Assembly: GCA_015233295.1 (NCBI GenBank)
Contig: JADFYC010000060.1
Location: 1 to 13,697 of the forward strand
Length of the DNA stretch: 13,697 nt
Direction of reading: 5' to 3'
DNA from: Deltaproteobacteria bacterium
GTDB lineage: Bacteria; Desulfobacterota; JADFXK01
In this document: positions 7,215 to 13,691 of the stretch, in pieces
Layout: every line of letters begins with the position of its first letter
How positions within the stretch are numbered: position 1 is the first letter of the stretch
The notes under the pieces: generated by a model
Told to the model about the DNA's origin: nothing
What the model saw: the letters and a program-made list of their open reading frames with translations, nothing else
The model's database searches: none
Translations under genes and position numbers: made by a program

Positions 7215-8213
7215 CTAATGTGACAGCATTTTTTTGATCTCTTCCAGGTATTCCAGGCCGACCAGGGGGGCCCACTTATCCCAAACCGGTTTGGTCAAAT
7301 CACGCATCTTTTGCTGCTCCGGCGCGGGCAACTCGACTACTTCCACGCCGCCGGTTTTCATTTTATTCAAGGCTTCCATCTCTTGATTTTTCCCCAATGC
7401 CCTGGCCGCGGCGCATTGTTCGTGGATGACCTCGGTAAAGACTTTCTTTAGCTCATCAGGAAGGGAATCGTAAAACTTCTGGTTGATCAATAGCACAAAC
7501 CAGCCGACTGCATGATTCGTCCGGGTGAATCCCTTAGTTGAGTCGGTCATATTTGACAGCAGCACCACGCTGGGCGTGTGATCCAGACCGGTAATAGTTT
7601 GATCCAGGGCGGAAGAGACTTCCGGCCAGGGCATGATCACCGGTTTTATCCCCAGGGCCTGGTAGGTGTCCTGGACCACCGGGGCTTCGGCAATGCGGAA
7701 TCTGATCTTCCCGGCTCCGGCCAGGTTATGCACGGGAGTTTTGGTCGCCCACCCGTACAGGCCATAATCCGTGACATCCAGGCCCAGCACCCGCTTATCC
7801 TGCATTCCGTCCAGCATGTATTGAAACAGTTTTTTGTCGGCGATGAATTTATCCCGATTTTCAAACGAGTCGATCAAAAAAGGCAATGACAAAACGCCCA
7901 TCCTAGGGGCCAGATTGGCTACCGTCACGGAACTGCACAACATCCCCTGAATCTCACCCAGGAGTAGCTTGTTCAATACATCCACCTCACCGCCTAAAAT
8001 ATTGTCGGTGAAGTATTGCCACTCGATGGCCCCATTGGTCCGTTTCGTCAGCTCCTTTTGGATATTGAAGCCGACATTGACCCCGACCAGCTTCGGGGTT
8101 GAGATATTGGAGACTTTGCAGACGTACTTGCCCTTGGCCGGAGCCGGCTGGCAACTTATAAGAATTACAGCCAATACTAAAGCCGGCAAGTACAGCGTCC
8201 GACGAAGGTTCAT
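7215..8213 (-). CDS. dctP: TRAP transporter solute-binding protein (DctP family), predicted lipoprotein
   Basis: This 332-residue periplasmic binding protein would deliver an unknown, probably carboxylate, solute to the DctQM permease. The N-terminus is a signal peptide with a lipobox-like LISC (cysteine near residue 21), which predicts attachment to the membrane. Known family elements follow: NILGGEVDVLNKLLLGEIQ, LSLPFLI, the substrate-arginine region KIRFRIAE followed by ALGIKPVIMPWPEVSSALDQ, and FVLLINQKFYDSLPDELKKV near the C-terminus. The usual arginine-valine-proline (RVP) reads RIA here, so ligand preference may be atypical. The start at 8213 is chosen because GAGG lies 6 nt upstream; a GTG at 8225 overlaps that site. 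It is the first gene of the operon, behind the promoter at 8278-8307. Confidence 0.93.
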   Translation of the reverse strand: MNLRRTLYLPALVLAVILISCQPAPAKGKYVCKVSNISTPKLVGVNVGFNIQKELTKRTNGAIEWQYFTDNILGGEVDVLNKLLLGEIQGMLCSSVTVANLAPRMGVLSLPFLIDSFENRDKFIADKKLFQYMLDGMQDKRVLGLDVTDYGLYGWATKTPVHNLAGAGKIRFRIAEAPVVQDTYQALGIKPVIMPWPEVSSALDQTITGLDHTPSVVLLSNMTDSTKGFTRTNHAVGWFVLLINQKFYDSLPDELKKVFTEVIHEQCAAARALGKNQEMEALNKMKTGGVEVVELPAPEQQKMRDLTKPVWDKWAPLVGLEYLEEIKKMLSH

Positions 8214-8277
8214 CCGGTTCCTCACAAAAAAAACTTGGTTTCATGGACCCCTACCTGTATTGCAGGCGCCTTGAGAC

Positions 8278-8307
8278 CTTATACCCGTGTTTGCTTGTCG
8301 GTGTCAA
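8278..8307 (-). promoter_or_regulatory. Sigma-70-type promoter of the TRAP operon
   Basis: On the minus strand TTGACA (8302-8307) and TATAAG (8278-8283) are separated by 18 bp, 11 of 12 consensus positions. The start would be near 8271, giving a leader of about 58 nt to the dctP ATG. The -35 box sits inside an imperfect palindrome, CGGT-TGAC-ACCG, that could be an operator. The remainder of the 8214-8524 intergenic region shows only the plus-strand promoter candidate listed separately. Confidence 0.65.
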
Positions 8308-8387
8308 CCGGTAATAAAGATGATCGAAAGAATGTCACAGTGTTGTTCCGTTATGTTCCGTTGGGCCGGCAGGCGGGCAGAATGGGC

Positions 8388-8416
8388 TTGCATTCCCGAG
8401 TCGATTGCAGTATATT
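8388..8416 (+). promoter_or_regulatory. Weak sigma-70-type promoter candidate for the CGGC-domain gene
   Basis: TTGCAT (8388-8393) and TATATT (8411-8416) are separated by 17 bp. The -10 box matches 5 of 6 positions and the -35 box only 3 of 6. It leaves a leader of about 100 nt before the start at 8525, in which I recognise no riboswitch or terminator. Confidence 0.35.
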
Positions 8417-8524
8417 TTTGTAGGGTATCTCATTTATCGACTACGGCGGGGCGGAGCATCTTGCGATCACCCGGCCTCAGACTGCATTTATTTATAGGTT
8501 TCTGGAAGGTAAGGAGGAAATCAG

Positions 8525-8869
8525 ATGAAAAAGGTAGCGATTGTCGGATGTGGCGCCTATATGGACAGTGGTTATGGATGTCCTGGAGAATGGCGTTGCC
8601 TTAAGGCCGCAGCCATGGGTGATCATGTTTTTGAGGATAATTCCCAGGTCACGGCTTTTATCAGGTGCGAATGTCCCGGCCGCACCACCTTGCCCAACCT
8701 GGGCATGGCCATGAAGTTATCCGAAACCAAGCCGGATGTCATCCATCTCAGCACTTGCTTGGTCAATGCCAAACCGGAATGTCCCTACATCAAGGCCCAG
8801 GATCTGGCGGCCATGTTGGAAAGCAAGACCGGGATCAAGGTGATTCTGGGGACCCACGATTATCACTAA
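8525..8869 (+). CDS. CGGC-domain protein with variant C-x-C motif
   Basis: This small cytoplasmic protein of 114 residues resembles the CGGC-domain family (putative metal-binding proteins of anaerobes). Family traits are the N-terminal VAIVGCGAY, the cysteine-rich GCPGEWRC (18-25), the CPGR segment (50-53), DVIHLSTC (71-78), ECPYIK (85-90) and a final GTHDYH. The name-giving C-G-G-C reads R-C-E-C here (47-50), so the first cysteine is displaced by one and the pair is C-x-C. Seven cysteines remain (9, 19, 25, 48, 50, 78, 86). The start has AAGGAGG 7 nt upstream. It is the only plus-strand gene in the window, and its stop overlaps that of nagZ by 4 bp. The biochemical role of the family is unknown. 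Confidence 0.85.
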   Translation: MKKVAIVGCGAYMDSGYGCPGEWRCLKAAAMGDHVFEDNSQVTAFIRCECPGRTTLPNLGMAMKLSETKPDVIHLSTCLVNAKPECPYIKAQDLAAMLESKTGIKVILGTHDYH

Positions 8870-9939
8870 TATCGCTGCTCAAAATGAGCGCGGATCGCCG
8901 CCTGATCGGCCAATCCCGGCGGGTTAAGGTAACGGTTCTTCAGGCTCAGAATGCGATTCACCGCTCTTTCAATGGTGCTCCACGGCAGGTTCCCGTCCCG
9001 GATAGCCTGGAGCACCGCTTCAAAGGCCCGCCGGATCGTATGGGGATGCTCACAGATCAGCAGGATATCCGCCCCGGCCCGCAAAGCCTGCGTCACCACC
9101 ACCTCCAACTCGAAATGGGCCGACATGGCCCCCATCTCCAAATCGTCCGTTATGACCACTCCGTCATAGCCCAGGTCCTGCCGGAGTAGCCCGGTGATAA
9201 TCCGTTCCGACAGCGTGGCCGGCCAATCTCCATCCAGGGCCGGATAAAGAGTGTGGGAGGTCATGACCATGGCCGCGCCGGCGGTAATCGCGGCTCGAAA
9301 GGGGACCAGATCATGGTCCCGGAGATCTTCTTCAGACGCGGCAATGGTCGGCAAAGTATGGTGGGGATCCTTGACCACCCGCCCCAGACCGGGGAAATGC
9401 TTGACGCAGCACATCACCCCATGGTCCTGGTGTCCCCGGACCGCGGCCAGGCCGAGACGCGTGACCAATCCCTGATCCGGACCAAAGCTGCGGCGGGACA
9501 TGATCAAGTCCGACTCCGCGGCCGGGAGGACGTCCAGCACCGGGGCCAGGTTAAGGTTGATCCCGGCTAGCCGCAACTCCTGGGCGCTCACCCGGCCGTA
9601 GTCATAGACGGCTTCTTCCCTATCCTGCCGACCTAAAACGTCGTTTCCCGGAAATAGGGTAAACGGCAGCCCCAACCGGGTGACTGTCCCGCCTTCCTGA
9701 TCAATCGCCACCAGGGCCGGAATCCCGGTCTCAGCCATGATGATGCCTTGCCCGCCTCGGGTCAGCTCGGCCAGTTGGGTCGGTGTCGCCACATTCCGCC
9801 GAAACAGAATGATCCCCCCCGGCTTAATCTCTTTAAGCAAATCTACGGTTTGCTCATCCAGGTTCGGCCCGGGCAAGCCAATGGTGAACAATTGCCCCAC
9901 CATTTGTAGCTCTGAAAGACCGGTGATTTGATGCGGCAT
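8866..9939 (-). CDS. nagZ: Beta-N-acetylhexosaminidase (glycoside hydrolase family 3, NagZ)
   Basis: This 357-residue enzyme removes N-acetylglucosamine from cell-wall muropeptides in the cytosol during peptidoglycan recycling. There is no signal peptide. Diagnostic motifs are AIDQEGG (78-84), LNLAPVLDV (129-137), KHFPGLG (180-186), the DPHHTLP loop (191-197) whose Asp/His pair acts as the acid/base, and ITDDLEMGA (263-271) with nucleophile D265. Length is normal for single-domain bacterial NagZ. The start at 9939 matches the family N-terminus and has GAGGAAAG about 6-9 nt upstream; an in-frame ATG at 9969 lacks support. The gene lies downstream of the nuclease gene on the same strand, but no recycling partner genes are nearby. 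Confidence 0.95.
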   Translation of the reverse strand: MPHQITGLSELQMVGQLFTIGLPGPNLDEQTVDLLKEIKPGGIILFRRNVATPTQLAELTRGGQGIIMAETGIPALVAIDQEGGTVTRLGLPFTLFPGNDVLGRQDREEAVYDYGRVSAQELRLAGINLNLAPVLDVLPAAESDLIMSRRSFGPDQGLVTRLGLAAVRGHQDHGVMCCVKHFPGLGRVVKDPHHTLPTIAASEEDLRDHDLVPFRAAITAGAAMVMTSHTLYPALDGDWPATLSERIITGLLRQDLGYDGVVITDDLEMGAMSAHFELEVVVTQALRAGADILLICEHPHTIRRAFEAVLQAIRDGNLPWSTIERAVNRILSLKNRYLNPPGLADQAAIRAHFEQRY

Positions 9940-9952
9940 GTTTCTTTCCTCT

Positions 9953-10081
9953 CTAAACGATGCAACCACACCCCTTTGAAAACTTCTTCATCTTCCTAAT
10001 CTTTTTCGGAGGAGATCGATACTTTGTTTTAGCGGGCGGCGGGTCATTCATGGACTGGATCTGTTCCGGCGGCCAAGACAT
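9953..10081 (-). CDS. Candidate 42-residue basic, proline-rich small protein
   Basis: An ATG-started ORF fills the 160-nt gap between the nuclease and nagZ. It starts 18 nt after the nuclease stop and ends 13 nt before the nagZ ATG. The product has a proline-rich start, a lysine-rich middle (PPKKIRKMKKFSKG) and the ending CGCIV. The ribosome site is poor (AAAG only), no family is recognised, and chance cannot be excluded. If it is not a gene, the gap holds nothing else that I can see. Confidence 0.25.
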   Translation of the reverse strand: MSWPPEQIQSMNDPPPAKTKYRSPPKKIRKMKKFSKGCGCIV

Positions 10082-10099
10082 GGACTTTGCACTGAGGGG

Positions 10100-11089
10100 T
10101 CAGTTTCTGCAGGTTTGTTCCATGATTTGCCGGAAATCCTCAAGGGTCGCGACTGTGGCGGCCTTCTTCCGCAGTACCTTTAGGATGGCCGTATCGCTCA
10201 ACTGGTTGATCAGCGTGGCCAGTGGCGAAGGAACAGTGCTAAAACGAGACTCCAGAATATCCAGCACCGCCTCCCGAGCCTCGGTCAGCAAACCTTGCTG
10301 CAGACCTTTTTGAATTCCTTCTTGATACCAGGTTTGAACGAAACCAGGCATGTCCTCCTCCTTTATATCTTTGAATACTTCCTCCACGGCCTGCATTAAG
10401 TCCTGACTGCTGATCTTGTCCGGATTCGATATCAGGTAGCTCATGACTTTCTTGCCATAGTCGGGACTATCCGTCTGCCCGACGCGGCGTAACATCTCCA
10501 GGATATCTCGAATTCGGTTTTTGAGTTCAACCGGGTGAAAAATGAATTTCAGTAACAACAAGGTAATCTGGAGGGTGGCCTCGCCCCTGATATCCTCGGC
10601 GGTATACTCCCCCAGGTCACAACAAAGAAACCGGAAATCAGGCAAGAATGATTGCAACGCCGGGTGATGGTCCACCAGTCGGCTAAATCTCCGGTCCACT
10701 TGCCACCTGGTCGCCCCATGATAAAGCACCAGAGGTATGATGGGGGGCAGGCGGCCCTTCCAGCCTTGCTCGATGAATTGTCCCCAAATCTTGACCATGT
10801 AACGCAAGAGGTAAAAAGCGATCAATGGTTCCGGGTAACTCTTGTGCTCAAAGAGAATGTAAACCAGGGCCGGCCCGGCCGACGTCGTGTCCACCCGATA
10901 GACCAGGTCGGACAGGCTCTCTTTGAGTTCCTCATCGACGTAAGAGCCCGCGCTTAACTCCAAGGAATCCAATTGCAGAATCCCGGCCACCGCTTCTGGT
11001 AAATAGTTGGCCAGAAAATCCACGGCCTCTTCCTTAACAGAAAAGACGCTCTTGAAGAAGCGATCGTGATTATTGGTGATGTTAGACAA
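10100..11089 (-). CDS. Rpn-family PD-(D/E)XK nuclease / YhgA-like transposase-related protein
   Basis: This 329-residue protein begins with HDRFFKSVFS, typical of the Rpn/YhgA-like family (recombination-promoting nucleases; PD-(D/E)XK fold). The catalytic triad is visible as D61 (SDLVYRV) and E81-x-K83 (LFEHKSYP), and further conserved family segments include PPIIPLVLYHG (near 114-124). The C-terminal about 60 residues (AREAVLDILESRF…TLEDFRQIM) resemble the DUF4351 helical tail. The start is TTG at 11089, with a G-rich but imperfect ribosome site, although the promoter upstream is a perfect consensus. Such genes often act as genomic-conflict or mobile-DNA elements; here it stands next to a CRISPR array. 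The frame is intact and the catalytic residues are present, so it is probably active. Confidence 0.92.
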   Translation of the reverse strand: MSNITNNHDRFFKSVFSVKEEAVDFLANYLPEAVAGILQLDSLELSAGSYVDEELKESLSDLVYRVDTTSAGPALVYILFEHKSYPEPLIAFYLLRYMVKIWGQFIEQGWKGRLPPIIPLVLYHGATRWQVDRRFSRLVDHHPALQSFLPDFRFLCCDLGEYTAEDIRGEATLQITLLLLKFIFHPVELKNRIRDILEMLRRVGQTDSPDYGKKVMSYLISNPDKISSQDLMQAVEEVFKDIKEEDMPGFVQTWYQEGIQKGLQQGLLTEAREAVLDILESRFSTVPSPLATLINQLSDTAILKVLRKKAATVATLEDFRQIMEQTCRN

Positions 11090-11148
11090 TCCGGCCCCCA
11101 GACTGGTCGGGATTTCTCTGCCTCGGTCCGTTCTTACGCTCAGTTGGT

Positions 11149-11178
11149 ATTATAGACCGGAATCTCGAAGAATGTCAA
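11149..11178 (-). promoter_or_regulatory. Perfect-consensus sigma-70 promoter of the nuclease gene
   Basis: On the minus strand TTGACA (11173-11178) and TATAAT (11149-11154) match 12 of 12 consensus bases with 18-bp spacing. Transcription would start near 11142, about 53 nt before the TTG start at 11089. The region from 11179 to the CRISPR array at 11439 has no gene or repeat that I can support. Confidence 0.75.
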
Positions 11179-11438
11179 GAATCCAGGCCCGGCCATCAGG
11201 GTAGTCACACCATATTTCAATGCGGTTCCATGTGTTGCCCCAACCAGAGGCGGTATCAGAATCTTCTCCCGGCATCTCTTTAGGTTAGTCTTTTCCGGAG
11301 ATTAGTCCCTTCCGATTATTCCTTCCCCTCCCGATCCCATGCCGCGGCCTCACGTCATGCCCACCTCGATGTCCACCAGTTTCACCTCTGCGTTAGTCAG
11401 ATTAACCGGTAGGTCGGTATGCTGTTCTTGTACGGCTG

Positions 11439-11770
11439 GGCGCAATCCCCTTAAGTCGGGTCAATGGTTCCTACTTAGCTCCAGGAACAACCTATTATGT
11501 CAGAGCATATGCGTCGCAATCCCCTAGTACTCGGTACCGAGCGGGGCAGTTCGCCGCAGTTAGCTTTTGCCGTCGTACTCCAACAGGAGTCGCAATCCCC
11601 TAGGTCCCGGTACCGGTCGGGGCAGCTCGTGAACGAGATATTTCGGGCATTTCACTCTATGTCGCAATCCCCTTTAGACGGGTCAATGATTCCTACTCCT
11701 GGTTTGAGGCTCCGATTGTTTATGCTCCATTTTTGTCGCAATCCCCTTTAGACGGGTCAATGTTTCCTAC
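11439..11770 (-). CRISPR. Short CRISPR array, five repeats, with two repeats of a divergent type
   Basis: Repeats begin at 11439, 11513, 11589, 11661 and 11735, a period of 72-76 bp, with unique spacers of about 35-39 bp. Repeats 1, 4 and 5 are 36 bp (plus strand GTCGCAATCCCC… to …TTCCTAC); 4 and 5 differ at one base and repeat 1 at about four. Repeats 2 and 3 share only the first 13 bases and then have their own common sequence with a GGTACC palindrome, ending GGGGCAG. On the minus strand each repeat ends ATTGCGAC, the usual 8-nt crRNA handle type, so transcription is leftward and the leader should lie right of 11770. The degenerate repeat 1 at the far end fits an old trailer end. The nearby CARF-HEPN and csx20 genes point to a type III system. 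Confidence 0.9.
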
Positions 11771-11785
11771 GTATCTTATCTGTAC

Positions 11786-11896
11786 TTATGCAATTGTAAC
11801 GTCCTGATCCGCCGTGACTGAACCCCACCCGGATATTTCAACGATCCTCAGGCACTTGGCGCACAAAAAACAATACCTGACATTATTTTCCACCAT
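11786..11896 (-). CDS. Candidate 36-residue protein with a C-x2-C pair, beside the CRISPR array
   Basis: An ATG-started ORF lies between the CARF gene and the array, on the same strand. The product contains RYCFLCAKCLRIVEISGWG, with a CxxC and an extra cysteine like half of a zinc ribbon, and codon use looks ordinary. There is no ribosome site before the ATG. The frame continues open upstream to 12013, overlapping the end of the CARF gene. The same stretch must hold the CRISPR leader, which argues against a gene. The rest of 11771-11970 shows no clear leader promoter; TACAAT near 11803 is a weak -10. Confidence 0.25.
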   Translation of the reverse strand: MVENNVRYCFLCAKCLRIVEISGWGSVTADQDVTIA

Positions 11897-11970
11897 GTAG
11901 ATCGATTTTTGGCTTCTGCTTTCATTACTTACTAACGACACCAAACAGAATAGGGGATTCCGCAATAACT

Positions 11971-13200
11971 CTATGCCGGGGACTCTATATTCTTTTTTAT
12001 CTCTTCGAGCCACTTGCCTAATTGCTCTTCAAAATGTTCAGGTTGATGCGGTTTACTTCTGAATCCGGCGTGGTCTAAGTCATTTCTTTCATCTTTAAAT
12101 TTTCTAAATGTTTTTAACATATTCTCGTATGCCGGGTAAATCTTGACAAATTTTGAGGAAGCAGCCTGCCTGGTCTGATAATCACGGATGTCTCCACCAG
12201 TTTTTTCAACAAAATGTGTGATCAGTACTTCGGTCAAGATTGTATATCCCTGTTGGATGAGGTTATGATCACAGCACCATTCTGCTGCACGAATCCCATC
12301 TCCAAGGGTGTCTTCGGTGAAAACGTCGAGTCGCTTATGCACGAGTTCTAATAATGGTTTCAACGGAGGAAAATGCTTAGTGTGTTCCTGGTCGGGATCA
12401 TTATAATTTTTCAACGATTGCTTTAGCTCCCGGGTGCTGGCAGTTATATCCAATCCCCGGCAGGTTGTCATCGTCTTGGCAAACCGTTTCAAGTGGTCTG
12501 CTACAGGCATAATCTTTTCCCTGATCGGGTTATCTGCCATACTGGCCAACTTATAGACTTTACGGGCATCTCCGGCCTCCAGAAACTGGCTAATCGCCAA
12601 GGTCCAGTCAAGCAATGAATCGAAGGCGGCTAGATCGAAAACAGGCACCAGCCGTTTTTCAGTCTCTAGACTGTTAACGTAGGCCAGTGTGCCGAGAGCT
12701 TCTATCGCTCCGTAATATATCCCCCTGATTTTCACGCCTTTGAGCACCTTGGCGTAATTCAAGACCACCATGGCCAATAGAGGGATGGACCGGAGAGCGT
12801 ACGTAACATCGAAGATGATTTCGTCGCCATGATTTATCGTTTTGAAGACGACATCAAATATCTCCCATATCTCTTCTTCCGACTTTCCAGACGGGATGCG
12901 TATCGTTAAGAGGCTAGGTTTGAGGCTCCTCTTTTGGATGCAACTCTCCAGGCCCTGGCGCTGCTTTCGTTCTTTACTTATTGCATCGGTATGTCCATCA
13001 TCCAGCCAGTTTGATGTGTAAGCTTCCGCGGTGGTAAAAATCACAATGCGGTCCTCATTGGTCCAGTCACGGCAATAGAAGTCCAGGGTGGCCTCCTGAA
13101 CGAACCGGACGGGACCCATCGGGCTGGGTCGATCATCATCAGTATAAACGCACGATGTGTAGTCGTTTGTTCCCAGGAATGAAATGAAAAGTTTGGCCAT
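11971..13200 (-). CDS. csx2: CRISPR-associated CARF-HEPN ribonuclease (Csx1/Csm6 group, TIGR02221 type)
   Basis: This 409-residue protein is an ancillary effector of type III CRISPR systems: cyclic oligoadenylate made by Cas10 binds the CARF domain and switches on the HEPN RNase. The N-terminus KLFISFLGTNDY (3-14) is typical of the TIGR02221 CARF family. The ligand-site motif, normally DxTHG or DxTHA followed by an arginine, reads DVTYALR (131-137), so the histidine is replaced by tyrosine. The C-terminal HEPN domain has the catalytic RNDLDH (372-377), a complete R-x4-H. The start at 13200 has GAGG 5 nt upstream; a GTG at 13206 lies inside that site. The upstream csx20 remnant ends 2 nt before the ATG, so the two were one operon. 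No cas10 or other interference gene is in the window. Confidence 0.92.
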   Translation of the reverse strand: MAKLFISFLGTNDYTSCVYTDDDRPSPMGPVRFVQEATLDFYCRDWTNEDRIVIFTTAEAYTSNWLDDGHTDAISKERKQRQGLESCIQKRSLKPSLLTIRIPSGKSEEEIWEIFDVVFKTINHGDEIIFDVTYALRSIPLLAMVVLNYAKVLKGVKIRGIYYGAIEALGTLAYVNSLETEKRLVPVFDLAAFDSLLDWTLAISQFLEAGDARKVYKLASMADNPIREKIMPVADHLKRFAKTMTTCRGLDITASTRELKQSLKNYNDPDQEHTKHFPPLKPLLELVHKRLDVFTEDTLGDGIRAAEWCCDHNLIQQGYTILTEVLITHFVEKTGGDIRDYQTRQAASSKFVKIYPAYENMLKTFRKFKDERNDLDHAGFRSKPHQPEHFEEQLGKWLEEIKKNIESPA

Positions 13201-13202
13201 AG

Positions 13203-13610
13203 TCACCTCTCGTATCGTCTGAAGATTTCATGATTGAACTGACGAGTCACCGACACTGATCCGTCATCATTATATTCTTTCACGGCTACCCGCCGAGTGG
13301 TGGAGTATACCGGGACAAGCCCTAATTCAAAGGCATAATTGACCAGCAGATAGACGCCGCCGAAATCCCCCTGGATGAGGACATAATCGTCTTTTTGGGC
13401 GATGGCCGTCAGCCATAGGTTAATTGGCCGGAGATATGGCTCAATTTCCTCCAGGTCGGAGGGGATTTGGCCCCACAGAGGCTTCAGTTCAGTCGGAAGC
13501 TCCGTTATCCGGTCGATACCCAGGGATGCCCAGGCGTCCTTCTCCTGGGCCTCGGTGAATTCATGATTGAAGAGCCTCTTGCAAAACTCTTCGAGAGGTT
13601 TTTTCTTAAC
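13203..13610 (-). pseudogene. csx20: csx20 remnant, lacking its start
   Basis: A frame open for 135 codons ends at 13203 but contains no ATG, GTG or TTG before the middle of the conserved part; an in-frame TAA precedes it at 13611. The translation matches the type III accessory protein Csx20 as I remember it: LFNHEFTEAQEKDAWASLGI near the start, then PLWGQIPSD, DDYVLIQGDFGGVYLLVNYA, GLVPVYSTTRRVAV and a final FNHEIFRRYE. Csx20 normally has only about five residues before the FNH segment. Similarity begins at 13574, where the sequence changes to an insertion-sequence-like end (13572-13589). It therefore appears to have lost its first codons. The stop is 2 nt before the CARF-HEPN start and overlaps its ribosome site. 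A sequencing error or a non-standard start is possible but less likely. Confidence 0.72.
13572..13607. mobile_element. Possible insertion-sequence end breaking csx20
   Basis: GAGCCTCTTGCAAAACTC at 13572-13589 resembles terminal inverted repeats of common transposons, which often have a …TTGCAAAA… core. It begins exactly where csx20 similarity ends. It contains an imperfect inverted pair, GAGCCTCT and TCGAGAGG, followed by a T-run. The rest of the element would extend right, beyond the window, so neither transposase nor second end can be seen. This is inference. Confidence 0.4.
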
Positions 13611-13662
13611 TTAGTGCATACCCAAAATATGCCATATTAGTCCTGCTTTTTTGTTGTATTAT

Positions 13663-13691
13663 ATGATATTATATAGTATAATAGCTCTCAA
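13663..13691 (-). promoter_or_regulatory. Promoter candidate in the AT-rich right edge, reading into csx20/csx2
   Basis: TTGAGA (13686-13691) and TATCAT (13663-13668) on the minus strand are 17 bp apart, 10 of 12 consensus positions. Downstream an AGGA and an ATG at 13635 open only a 9-codon frame ending at 13606. The stretch 13611-13697 is far richer in A and T than the rest of the window. It may belong to the inserted element and now supply transcription to the CARF-HEPN gene, or be the original csx20 promoter region. Confidence 0.4.

Noticed and set aside
8231..8270. CCTG-TATTG-CAGG hairpin in the dctP leader as a terminator or riboswitch
   Set aside because: The stem has only four base pairs and there is no U-run.
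9960..10313. Plus-strand 117-codon frame overlapping the nuclease end
   Set aside because: It is antisense to the clearly coding nuclease frame, has no ribosome site and resembles no protein.
11365..11438. A further decayed repeat to the left of repeat 1
   Set aside because: At the expected period near 11365 only GTCC is shared, and no repeat can be aligned.
11949..11964. Inverted, partial copy of the CRISPR repeat near the end of csx2
   Set aside because: Only about nine contiguous bases (AATCCCCTA) match, at no array period. It is probably chance.
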